Below are positions 32,855 to 40,767 of a DNA stretch of 64,000 nucleotides, piece after piece (the first letter of the stretch is position 1; every line of letters begins with the position of its first letter). The position numbers and the translations under genes were made by a program. The notes under the pieces were generated by a model. The model ran no database searches, had not been told where the DNA came from, and saw nothing but the letters and a program-made list of their open reading frames with translations. This DNA is from RUG14871 sp045539425 (GTDB lineage Bacteria > Bacillota_I > Bacilli_A > Erysipelotrichales > Erysipelotrichaceae). Location: positions 5,313-69,312 of the forward strand of contig JAZQFH010000021.1 in NCBI GenBank assembly GCA_045539425.1, given 5' to 3'.

Positions 32855-34348
32855 ATGAGAAATGTTGTTAAGATCACGGATATGTCCAAGCGCTTCGGCT
32901 CCACAGTGGCACTGAATCATGTGGATATCGAGGCTTTCTCGGGAGAGATTTTGGGCCTGATCGGGGAAAACGGTTCCGGCAAGTCGACGGTGACTTCCAT
33001 CTATGCCGGAATGCAGAAAGCGGATCAGGGAGAGATGTATCTGGAAGGGGAAAAATGGCAGCCGGAAAGCATGAATGATGCCCTGAAAAAGGGAGTCGGA
33101 ATGATCGTACAGGAAAACGGTACGGTACCGGGAATCACGGTTGCGGAAAACATCTATCTCGGGGAAATCACAAACTACCGCAAGGGGATGTTTGTGAACC
33201 GGAAGCAGATGATGCAGGATGCCCAGAAGGCACTCGATCAGATCGGCGCAACCCATATCAAGGCGGAAATGATCACCGGCATGCTGGACTTCCAGGACAG
33301 AAAACTGGTGGAAATCGCCAAGGTCATGGCTTCCTCTCCGAAAGTGCTGGTCGTTGACGAGACGACAACGGCACTCTCGCAGCGCGGCAGAGATATCATC
33401 TATGCCATCATGAACCGGATGAAAAAGGAAGATAAGACAGTGATCTTTATCTCGCATGATCTGGATGAGATCATGAATGTCTGCGACAGGCTGACGGTAC
33501 TTCGTGACGGCAATATCATCCGTACGTTTGAGAAAAAAGACTTTGAGGAAAACGCCATCAAAACTTCCATGATCGGCAGGGAGTTAAGCGGAAACTATTA
33601 CCGCGATGATTATGATTCCCCGGTAACAGGTAACGTCGTACTGCATGCGGAAGGGCTGAATTCAGGCAACCAGCTGAAGGATTTCTCCTTTGATCTTCAT
33701 GAAGGGGAGATCCTGGGCGTCGGCGGACTTTCCCACTGCGGCATGCATACGCTCGGCAAGGTACTCTTCGGAGCGGAAGGCGTCGAAAGCGGCAGCTTTA
33801 CGATTCATGGTGAGCATATCACTTCCATTGCCCAGGCGATGAAGCTGCAGGTCGGATATGTGGCAAAAGACAGAGACGTGGAATCTCTGAATCTTGAAGC
33901 CAGCATCAAGGACAATATCGCCATTGCGGGACTGGATAAGATCGCAAACGGCGGACACATCATTCTTCCAAAGAAGGAAACGGCTTACGTACAGAGGGAA
34001 ATCGATGCCTTAAGCATCAAGTGCACCGGGCCGAATCAGTATGTCTCCGCGCTTTCCGGCGGCAACAAGCAGAAGGTGGCCTTCGGTAAGTGGCTCGGCC
34101 GGGACAGTGAGATCCTGATTCTGGACTGCCCGACGCGTGGCGTGGATATCGGCGTGAAACAGGCCATGTATCAGCTGATGTATCAGATGCGCAACGAAGG
34201 CAAATCCATACTTCTGATTTCGGAAGAGATGGCGGAGCTCATCGGCATGAGCGACAGGATCTTAATCATGAAAGACGGAAAGCTTGAGAAGGAACTGCTC
34301 AGAAGCAGGGAACTTTCGGAAGCTGATGTCATTCAGTACATGATTTAA
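32855..34348 (+). CDS. RbsA-type sugar ABC transporter ATPase with one degenerate ATP site
   Basis: A 497-residue double-ABC protein. Domain 1: Walker A GENGSGKST, Q-loop VQENGT, Walker B VLVVDETT, H-loop ISHD are intact, but the signature is LDFQD instead of LSGGQ/E. Domain 2: signature LSGGNKQKVAFGKWL is intact, but the P-loop region is GLSHCGMHTLGK with no GKS/T, and Walker B ends ILDCPTRGVD (Cys for the catalytic Glu). As ATP sites form between domain 1 Walker and domain 2 signature, site 1 is canonical and site 2 is inactive. It energises the two permeases downstream. Confidence 0.92.
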   Translation: MRNVVKITDMSKRFGSTVALNHVDIEAFSGEILGLIGENGSGKSTVTSIYAGMQKADQGEMYLEGEKWQPESMNDALKKGVGMIVQENGTVPGITVAENIYLGEITNYRKGMFVNRKQMMQDAQKALDQIGATHIKAEMITGMLDFQDRKLVEIAKVMASSPKVLVVDETTTALSQRGRDIIYAIMNRMKKEDKTVIFISHDLDEIMNVCDRLTVLRDGNIIRTFEKKDFEENAIKTSMIGRELSGNYYRDDYDSPVTGNVVLHAEGLNSGNQLKDFSFDLHEGEILGVGGLSHCGMHTLGKVLFGAEGVESGSFTIHGEHITSIAQAMKLQVGYVAKDRDVESLNLEASIKDNIAIAGLDKIANGGHIILPKKETAYVQREIDALSIKCTGPNQYVSALSGGNKQKVAFGKWLGRDSEILILDCPTRGVDIGVKQAMYQLMYQMRNEGKSILLISEEMAELIGMSDRILIMKDGKLEKELLRSRELSEADVIQYMI

Positions 34349-34363
34349 AAGGAGCGAACGTAT

Positions 34364-35335
34364 ATGGAAAAACAGCTCAAAAAAGAAATGTGGAAAAACC
34401 GGATCTTCCAGATTGCACCGCTCTTCGGTCTTATTCTCTTATTTGCCGGCTTCTTTGCCATGGCAGTTTATAAAGACATCAATATACCTTACAGCATGAA
34501 GAACATCCTGAACCAGTCGGTCATCGTCATCGTCGTGGCAACAGGTGCCATCTTCATCTACACCCTTGGCTCATTTGATATCTCGCTTGGCGCAAACATG
34601 TGCGTCAGCGCCCTGATCGGAGCCATGGCATACAACAAGACGGGAAGTTTGCTGGTGATGCTTGCAGCATGTATTCTGACGGCCGTCGGAATTGCACTGG
34701 TATGTTCCATTCTGGCTTCCGTCTTCCATCTGCCGGTCTTCGTTACAACAATCGCCATGTTATCTCTGCTGAATGCGGCGGTACTCATGCTGATCGGGGC
34801 AAACGGAACCGGGGATATCATTCAGGTTCCATCCCAGGCCGTCAGTGCTCTGAACACCGTATGGTTCAAGTTTATAGTCATGGCGCTCTATCTGGCCGTC
34901 TGCATCTTCGTCTTCAGTTTCCTGAAGCTCGGACGGCAGGAGAAGTTCACCGGCGGCAATCCGGAATGTGCCCGCCTCACGGGACTTAATCCCAGCAAGC
35001 TTGCCATTCTGGCCTTCATTATGGCCGGGATCGGCGTGGGACTCGGCAGTTTTCTGACCATTACCTATGCCCCGACACTCTCCCGTAACACGGCTTCGAG
35101 CGTGGGCATGGATGTCATTATATCGATTGTCTTCGGGGGCATGCCGGTCAGCGGCGGCGCCCGTTCCAAAATCTATTCGGCAGTCGTCGGAGCGCTCTCC
35201 ATGACGCTGCTGTCCCAGATCATGCTGATGCTGAACTTAAACAGCGGAATCAGCCAGATGGTAAAGGCAATCATCTTCCTCTTGGTGGTCTACATTTCGA
35301 TGAGTGACCAGAGACGGAATATGTTACCGAGATAA
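34364..35335 (+). CDS. Sugar ABC transporter permease 1 (RbsC/BPD_transp_2 family)
   Basis: A 323-residue integral membrane protein with about nine hydrophobic segments. The family motifs are GAIFIYTLGSFDISLGANMCVSALIGAMAYN (the SFDISLG motif of RbsC-type permeases) and MDVIISIVFGGMPVSGGARSKI. No signal peptide beyond the first transmembrane helix. SD AAAAGGAG; it follows the ATPase by 15 bp. Together with the second permease at 36.6 kb it forms the channel, presumably as a heterodimer, while most RbsC systems use a homodimer. Confidence 0.9.
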   Translation: MEKQLKKEMWKNRIFQIAPLFGLILLFAGFFAMAVYKDINIPYSMKNILNQSVIVIVVATGAIFIYTLGSFDISLGANMCVSALIGAMAYNKTGSLLVMLAACILTAVGIALVCSILASVFHLPVFVTTIAMLSLLNAAVLMLIGANGTGDIIQVPSQAVSALNTVWFKFIVMALYLAVCIFVFSFLKLGRQEKFTGGNPECARLTGLNPSKLAILAFIMAGIGVGLGSFLTITYAPTLSRNTASSVGMDVIISIVFGGMPVSGGARSKIYSAVVGALSMTLLSQIMLMLNLNSGISQMVKAIIFLLVVYISMSDQRRNMLPR

Positions 35336-35359
35336 TTTGAAAAGAAAAAGGAGAAAACA

Positions 35360-36577
35360 ATGAAACAGATCAAAAAGTATTTCGCAATCCTGCTTACCTG
35401 TTTACTGGTAATCGGAACGATCGGCTGCTCCAAGGGCAACGAAGGATCCGATACGCCAACAGACGGGATCGATGACAAAACAAATGTCAAGATCGGCGTT
35501 CTGGTTGCTGACGCAACGGGCGCGGAAGCTCTGGCATTCCGTTCCTACTATGAAGACTATATTCAGAAGCAGTACAACGTGACCTTCATGTATTCCGATG
35601 AACTCACAGATGCCGCTGCCGAAGCAAGCGCACTGGACAACTTCATCGCCAATAACTGCAAGGCAATCATCTCCTTTGCGTCTGCTGACCGTCCGGCCCA
35701 GATCCGCAAATGTATCGAAAACAAAGTCTACTACGCTGTTGCCACAGGTACGCTGTCCGAGGATGAATACAAGGAATTCAAGGATAACGAATACTATGTC
35801 GGCGCCATCGGACCGGACCTCTATACGGAATATATGGCCGGATACAACATGGCAAAGAAATACCTGGATGAAGGCAAGACAAAATTCGCGGTCTTCGGCG
35901 GAGCCACTCCGTACTATGTCGATATGCACATCTACCGTACAGCCGGTATCTTAGTCGCCATGTGCGAAGCCGGAAACGGTGACTACTTCGGCGCAAAAGA
36001 CATGGGCAGCATGATTGGTAAGATCTATGAAAAGAACTGTCAGCTGGAACCGGCGGTGATCGGAAGCGTGGAACTGGTCAGCTATATCGGCGGTTATGAC
36101 TTCGATGATGCATGGTTTGGCAAACTCGCTGCAGCCGCCAATGATCCAAGTACGGAAGTATTACTTGCTGTCGGAAGCGGTCTTGACACATTCGCCGCCT
36201 TCAAGAAGGAAAACCAGGTTCTCGGCACGGTCGATTCCTACACGGCAGACGCTGTCGGTGCCATGGAAGCCGGTACATTAAACTATCTGGCAGGCAAATT
36301 CTCTGCCTCCATCGGCCCGATCTTCATGGCCACGCTCTCTGCTGTTCAGGGTCATCCGATCCGTACAGCCAACAATGAAGCTCTCGCTTTAAGCCAGGGT
36401 TACTGGGTCGCAACAAATGCGGAAGAAGCGAAGAAGTTCTATGCTGTGGATTCCTCCACAACAGATCCGGCATACACAAGAGCCATGCTGGATCAGTTAT
36501 TCGGCGCATCCTATGATGATTTCGCCGCCTTCGTCAACGCTTACAGTTTCGAAGAAATTCAGAATTTAAAGAAATAG
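35360..36577 (+). CDS. Sugar ABC transporter substrate-binding lipoprotein
   Basis: A 405-residue periplasmic-binding-protein-like lipoprotein. The signal peptide ends at the lipobox LVIGTIGC, the site LspA would process. The mature part shows a type 1 fold: KIGVLVADATGAEALAFRSYYED and EASALDNFIANNCKAIISF, close to ribose or galactose binding proteins. EALALSQGYWVATNAEEAKKFYAV is in the C-terminal region. SD AAAAAGGAG. A stem-loop after the stop probably protects this mRNA, as binding proteins are needed in excess. Confidence 0.9.
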   Translation: MKQIKKYFAILLTCLLVIGTIGCSKGNEGSDTPTDGIDDKTNVKIGVLVADATGAEALAFRSYYEDYIQKQYNVTFMYSDELTDAAAEASALDNFIANNCKAIISFASADRPAQIRKCIENKVYYAVATGTLSEDEYKEFKDNEYYVGAIGPDLYTEYMAGYNMAKKYLDEGKTKFAVFGGATPYYVDMHIYRTAGILVAMCEAGNGDYFGAKDMGSMIGKIYEKNCQLEPAVIGSVELVSYIGGYDFDDAWFGKLAAAANDPSTEVLLAVGSGLDTFAAFKKENQVLGTVDSYTADAVGAMEAGTLNYLAGKFSASIGPIFMATLSAVQGHPIRTANNEALALSQGYWVATNAEEAKKFYAVDSSTTDPAYTRAMLDQLFGASYDDFAAFVNAYSFEEIQNLKK

Positions 36578-36599
36578 CAGATGCTGATATGGCATCTGC
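36577..36599 (+). other. Intercistronic stem-loop after the binding-protein gene
   Basis: GCAGATGC, 7-base loop, GCATCTGC: perfect 8-bp stem, starting at the last base of the stop codon, no T-run. The usual place for an mRNA-stabilising hairpin in a binding-protein operon. Confidence 0.65.
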
Positions 36600-36620
36600 C
36601 TCAATGGAAGAGGTACACCC

Positions 36621-37604
36621 ATGAATAAAGGAAAGAGACTACTGGCAACACTGGCAATTCCGCTTTTGACCTTCGCGGTCTGTGAAGGAATCTGCCTCTT
36701 GCACGGGATAAGATTATTTGATACCAATACGCTGAACTGGCTGACGTATGTCCGCGCCGTCTGCAATGTCGCTCTTGTGACATATGCGCTGTCGATCAAT
36801 CTGAACTCGGGAAGATTTGACTTCTCCATCGGTTCGATTGCCTTACTGTCCAGCGTGTTCAGCATCCAGCTGACATTGAAGATGAATCTCGGCCCGTATG
36901 CCATGCTGGCTCTTTCCCTCATCTTCGGGTTACTGCTCGGCTTACTGAGCGGTATCATCTACGTCAGTGTCAAACTTCCTCCGATGATCGTCTCGCTCGG
37001 TGTGGCGCTCTTCTATGAAGGAATTGCCTACTCCGTTACGGGAGGTCATGGGGTGTCATTTATCAATAACCGTGAACTGCTGAATTTTGCCAGCATCCCG
37101 CGCTTTCTGATCATCATCGCCTTAGCGCTGTGCTTTATGATCGTCGTCTTTGACCATACGGAGTTCGGCTATAACTATAAGGCACTCTTAAGCGGCCAGA
37201 AGGTGGCGGTCAACACCGGAATCAACGAAAAGCGCAATGCCGTACTGTGTTACGCCATTGCGGGCTTATTAATGGGAGCACAGGGCTTTGTCTCAGCTAC
37301 CACGACCGGTTCGGTGCAGATGGCACTGAACTTAGGCTCCATCGGTCCGATGTTCATGGCCTTTTTGCCGATGTTTATCGGCGGCTATATCAGCAGATTC
37401 GCAAACGACAAGGCAGGCTATCTTCTGGGAGCCGTCTCCACATCCTTCCTCTCATTGCTCTACGTCCGCTTAATGGTGAACTCCAGCGTGCAGCAGGTCG
37501 TCAGTGCACTCTTACTTGTCAGCTTCTTAATTTATCTGAACAATGAGGGCAGACTGAAACAGATCCTGCACGTAAAACCGAAAGCTGAAAAAGGGAGAGC
37601 ATGA
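36621..37604 (+). CDS. Sugar ABC transporter permease 2 (RbsC/BPD_transp_2 family)
   Basis: A 327-residue membrane protein, clearly related to permease 1. Its core reads ALSINLNSGRFDFSIGSIALLSSVFSIQL (the RFDFSIG motif) and later IGPMFMAFLPMFIGGYISRF. About eight membrane spans. It lies 43 bp after the binding-protein gene, beyond a stem-loop, with SD GGAAGAGG, and overlaps the next gene by 4 bp. Having two different permeases implies a heterodimeric channel. Confidence 0.9.
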   Translation: MNKGKRLLATLAIPLLTFAVCEGICLLHGIRLFDTNTLNWLTYVRAVCNVALVTYALSINLNSGRFDFSIGSIALLSSVFSIQLTLKMNLGPYAMLALSLIFGLLLGLLSGIIYVSVKLPPMIVSLGVALFYEGIAYSVTGGHGVSFINNRELLNFASIPRFLIIIALALCFMIVVFDHTEFGYNYKALLSGQKVAVNTGINEKRNAVLCYAIAGLLMGAQGFVSATTTGSVQMALNLGSIGPMFMAFLPMFIGGYISRFANDKAGYLLGAVSTSFLSLLYVRLMVNSSVQQVVSALLLVSFLIYLNNEGRLKQILHVKPKAEKGRA

Positions 37605-39067
37605 TGAGAAACGAATACTTTCTGGCACAGGCGGAACGTCTGAAGCCGGAATTAATCAGAGAAAACGTTGTCGTTCACGGCGACTCTTCTCCGCTCAGAG
37701 AAAACGAAGAGGTCATCTTCGACTTCGGGAATCATTACGTCGGTTATCTGACGCTGAATCTCTGCTCTACCGGTCATCATCCCGATGCGCCGCTCTATCT
37801 GCAGCTGCAGTTTGCGGAGATTAAGGAAGAGCTTTCTCAGAATACGGAGGATTACCACGGCTGGATCTCCAGAAGCTGGGTCCAGGAAGAGCGCATCCAT
37901 GTGGATGTCTTACCCAATGTTGTAAAACTTGAGCGCCGTTACGCGTTCCGCTATGTCAAGATCCGTGTTCTGGCGTTATCGGAGAATTATTCCCTGATCA
38001 TACCAAGCGTATCCGTGGAAGCGGTGAGCTCTGCCAATGATTATCTGGTGGAGAAGATCCCGATGAAAGCGGAAGATGAAGAGATGGACAGGGTGGCGCT
38101 GCGCACATTGCATAACTGCATGCAGGAAGTCTTTGAAGACGGACCGAAACGGGATCGCAGACTCTGGCTGGGAGATTTAAGATTACAGGCACTGGCCAAT
38201 TACGAAACCTACCGCAATATGGATCTGGTCAAGCGCTGCCTTTACCTCTTTGCGGGTTCAACGCTGGAAGAAGGGAAGCTTGCCAGCAACATCTTCCTTT
38301 CACCGCAGGTGGAATGCGACTTTCAGTCCATGTTTGACTATACCGTCTTCTTTATCAGTGCGCTCTGGGACTACTATGAAGCTTCCTCAGATCTGGAAAC
38401 ACTGAAGGACTTGGAACCGGTCGCTCTGCGTCAGCGCGACCTCTTAAAGAAGTGCTTTGATGAGAATGATTTATTGGATCCGAAGCGCTCAGACCGCATC
38501 TTTGTGGACTGGAATCTGAGACTGGACAAACAGGCACCGGGGCAGGCCATCTATCTTTACGGCTTAAAAGCGCTGGTGAAAATTGAAGAAGCATTACAGA
38601 AAGATCACAGAGATCTGGACGCGGAAATCGAGGCGAAAACCAGAGCTGCCCGGACACTCTTTGATAAGACGCTAGGCGTATTTGTCAGCGGAGAAGAACA
38701 ACAAATCTCCTGCGCTTCGCAGATCTGGATGATCTTAGCCGGTGTTGTGAGTGCAGAGGAAGGAAAAGAGATTCTGAAGCGCGTGGAAGAGATTCCTTAC
38801 GCGGAAGGAATGAGCAGCCCGTACGCCTATCATCACTACATTGAAGCGCTTATTCAGGTAGGTGAAAAGGAAAAGGCATATACCAGAATGCATGAATACT
38901 GGGACGGCATGCTGAAAGAGGGGACGGATACCTTCTGGGAACTCTACAATCCCAAAGATCCGAAGGAATCCCCGTACGGCGGGCTGGTGGTTCACAGTTT
39001 CTGCCATGCCTGGAGCTGCACGCCGACCTATTTCTTACGGAAATACTATTATTCCAAAGATAATTGA
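37601..39067 (+). CDS. GH78-like (alpha-L-rhamnosidase family) glycoside hydrolase, short form
   Basis: A 488-residue protein with no signal peptide. An N-terminal beta domain (VIFDFGNHYVGYLTLNL, EYRLNVKL-type strands) leads into an (alpha/alpha)6 barrel. The segment QEVFEDGPKRDRRLWLGDLRLQAL holds the Asp and Glu pattern of GH78 (ED.PKRDRR.W.GD). Typical GH78 enzymes are 700-1000 residues, so domains are missing. Intracellular placement with an ABC importer suggests that it cleaves rhamnose or a similar deoxy-sugar from imported oligosaccharides. It overlaps permease 2 by 4 bp. Confidence 0.75.
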   Translation: MMRNEYFLAQAERLKPELIRENVVVHGDSSPLRENEEVIFDFGNHYVGYLTLNLCSTGHHPDAPLYLQLQFAEIKEELSQNTEDYHGWISRSWVQEERIHVDVLPNVVKLERRYAFRYVKIRVLALSENYSLIIPSVSVEAVSSANDYLVEKIPMKAEDEEMDRVALRTLHNCMQEVFEDGPKRDRRLWLGDLRLQALANYETYRNMDLVKRCLYLFAGSTLEEGKLASNIFLSPQVECDFQSMFDYTVFFISALWDYYEASSDLETLKDLEPVALRQRDLLKKCFDENDLLDPKRSDRIFVDWNLRLDKQAPGQAIYLYGLKALVKIEEALQKDHRDLDAEIEAKTRAARTLFDKTLGVFVSGEEQQISCASQIWMILAGVVSAEEGKEILKRVEEIPYAEGMSSPYAYHHYIEALIQVGEKEKAYTRMHEYWDGMLKEGTDTFWELYNPKDPKESPYGGLVVHSFCHAWSCTPTYFLRKYYYSKDN

Positions 39068-39076
39068 GAATACATT

Positions 39077-39121
39077 GTTTCCTCCAAAGACGGCTTGTCC
39101 GTCTTGCGGAGGAAACTTTTT
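39077..39121 (+). terminator. Terminator of the sugar ABC operon
   Basis: GTTTCCTCC ... GGAGGAAAC with an internal stem AAGACGG/CCGTCTT, then TTTTT. Confidence 0.88.
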
Positions 39122-39130
39122 CTTTGCACA

Positions 39131-39156
39131 AAAGGAAAACAGGCTATATGGCCTGT
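39131..39156 (-). terminator. Weak terminator of rnhC (minus strand)
   Basis: Read on the minus strand: ACAGGC, 6-base loop, GCCTGT, then TTTTCC. The stem lies against the rnhC stop codon. Confidence 0.6.
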
Positions 39157-40007
39157 TATAATCCGACTTTCTGAATGTTTTTGAAATTGAGTTTGGCAAC
39201 ATTACGGAGCTCTTCTTTTCCGTATTCCTTCACAAAGCGCAGGATGGCATCATCCACCTGGGCACCGGCACCTTTAGGGAAGTGGAAATGATACTGCTCG
39301 CTCATCTTCTCCATGCTTTTTAAAAAGGCGTAGCGGGAGATGATGGCACCGCAGGCAACGGCGAGAAACTGGTTCTCGGCGCGCGGGGTGAAATAGATGT
39401 TCCCGACAACATAGGGCATCCCGTTCAGATAGCGGTAGTAGGTCTTCTCTTCGCAGAACTGATCGATGACGATCTTTGAAGGAAGCTCCGTCTTTTTCGA
39501 AAGATTAATGAAGCACTGGTTGTGCAGTTTGGCCTTCATCTCGTTCATGTTGTTGGATGCGTTCACCTCATTGTATTTGGCGTTGTTCAGAATTAGCAGG
39601 GCATAGGGAACGCGCTCCATGATCTGCGGCGCAATGCGCAGAATCACCTCATCCGTAATCTGCTTGGAATCCCTGACGCCTAGCTCTTCCAGTAGGGAAA
39701 CATCTTTGGAAGTGACCTTGGAGGCACAGACGCAGATCGGTCCGAAGAAATCCCCGGTTCCGACTTCATCGCTGCCGGCATGCTCCTCAAAAGAGCCTTC
39801 TTCTTTTAAAGTGAAGGCGGAAGCGTATTCTTCTGCGCTTTTTCCCTGAAAGACGGCTTTATCAGACGAATAAAGGGAAATCACGCAGCCCATCGGGTTG
39901 TACTGATGAGTGATATAGGGATTTTTGGGCGTGACTTCATATTCCCCATAGAGATGATGCAGAAGCTTTTTCTGTTCCTCATTTAAGACGAGTGAGATGG
40001 TGTTCAT
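39156..40007 (-). CDS. rnhC: Ribonuclease HIII
   Basis: A 283-residue RNase H2-fold nuclease that removes RNA from RNA-DNA hybrids. The catalytic start is DEVGTGDFFGPICVCAS, and RDSKQITDEVILRIA is the next block. The N-terminal 80 residues match the TBP-like substrate-binding domain of RNase HIII, which separates it from RnhB. The gene faces cvpA-mutS2 head to head, which is a common neighbourhood in Firmicutes. Confidence 0.95.
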   Translation of the reverse strand: MNTISLVLNEEQKKLLHHLYGEYEVTPKNPYITHQYNPMGCVISLYSSDKAVFQGKSAEEYASAFTLKEEGSFEEHAGSDEVGTGDFFGPICVCASKVTSKDVSLLEELGVRDSKQITDEVILRIAPQIMERVPYALLILNNAKYNEVNASNNMNEMKAKLHNQCFINLSKKTELPSKIVIDQFCEEKTYYRYLNGMPYVVGNIYFTPRAENQFLAVACGAIISRYAFLKSMEKMSEQYHFHFPKGAGAQVDDAILRFVKEYGKEELRNVAKLNFKNIQKVGL

Positions 40008-40074
40008 GGCTCTATTCTATCATATTCACTCTCTTTTCCATAATTATGTTAAAATAGTCTCGAGGTGATTTTCG

Positions 40075-40767
40075 ATGACGATTCCAATGGATTGGACGCT
40101 ATATATTAATATCGGGATCGGCGTTTTGCTGATCGTATTCATGTTTCTCGGCTATAAAAGGGGCTTCTTTGACCAGCTTCTGGACCTGTTTGGTCTTCTG
40201 GCTGCGTTCTTAATTGCCCATCATTTCTACAAGGCGGTTGCCAGCCGGATCAACATCTGGCCGCAGGGAGCATCCACGCTGGAAGGGACGATTCTGGAGA
40301 ACTTCTTCTATGAACGCTTTAACCGCGGGTTGTGGTTTGTGATTCTCTTCTTTGCCTGCCTGATCATCGTGCTCTTATTACGACCGCTCTTTAAGGTCGT
40401 AGGGGAGATCCCGGTGATCAAGGAAGTGAACAAGTCGCTGGGGATGCTGGTATCCGTCGTCTTATTCGCCATCTGGATGTGCGTGGCAACCTATTTCCTT
40501 TCCACACCGCTCTTTGTCAACGGAAATGAGATCGTGGAACATACGGTCTTAAAACCGGTCAGAGAGGTCAGCGTGCTGGCGTTCCATGAGTTCTCGGATC
40601 TGGTGGAAGAGAATGAAGTGATCTCCTCCATCTGGAATATGGAGAACAATGAGGAAGTGACGCAGGAACAGGTGGATAAGGTTATTCACTTCTTTGAGGA
40701 ACACGGCTTTAAAGCCCAGGATGTACAGGAGACGATCAATAAGATCTTACATAGAAATGGCAAATGA
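40075..40767 (+). CDS. CvpA-family membrane protein
   Basis: A 230-residue integral membrane protein. It has four hydrophobic segments (LYINIGIGVLLIVFMFLGYKRGFFDQLLDLFGLLAAFLIAHHFY, LWFVILFFACLIIVLLLRPLF, LGMLVSVVLFAIWMCVATYFL) and the GYKRGFFDQLLDLFG motif of CvpA. In other bacteria the family was linked to colicin V export and to envelope homeostasis; its molecular role is not settled. It overlaps mutS2 by 11 bp. Confidence 0.85.
   Translation: MTIPMDWTLYINIGIGVLLIVFMFLGYKRGFFDQLLDLFGLLAAFLIAHHFYKAVASRINIWPQGASTLEGTILENFFYERFNRGLWFVILFFACLIIVLLLRPLFKVVGEIPVIKEVNKSLGMLVSVVLFAIWMCVATYFLSTPLFVNGNEIVEHTVLKPVREVSVLAFHEFSDLVEENEVISSIWNMENNEEVTQEQVDKVIHFFEEHGFKAQDVQETINKILHRNGK

Noticed and set aside
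32744..33457. 237-codon minus-strand frame overlapping the ABC ATPase
   Set aside because: His/Leu-rich product is the shadow of the intact ATPase gene, and it runs across the divergent promoter region.
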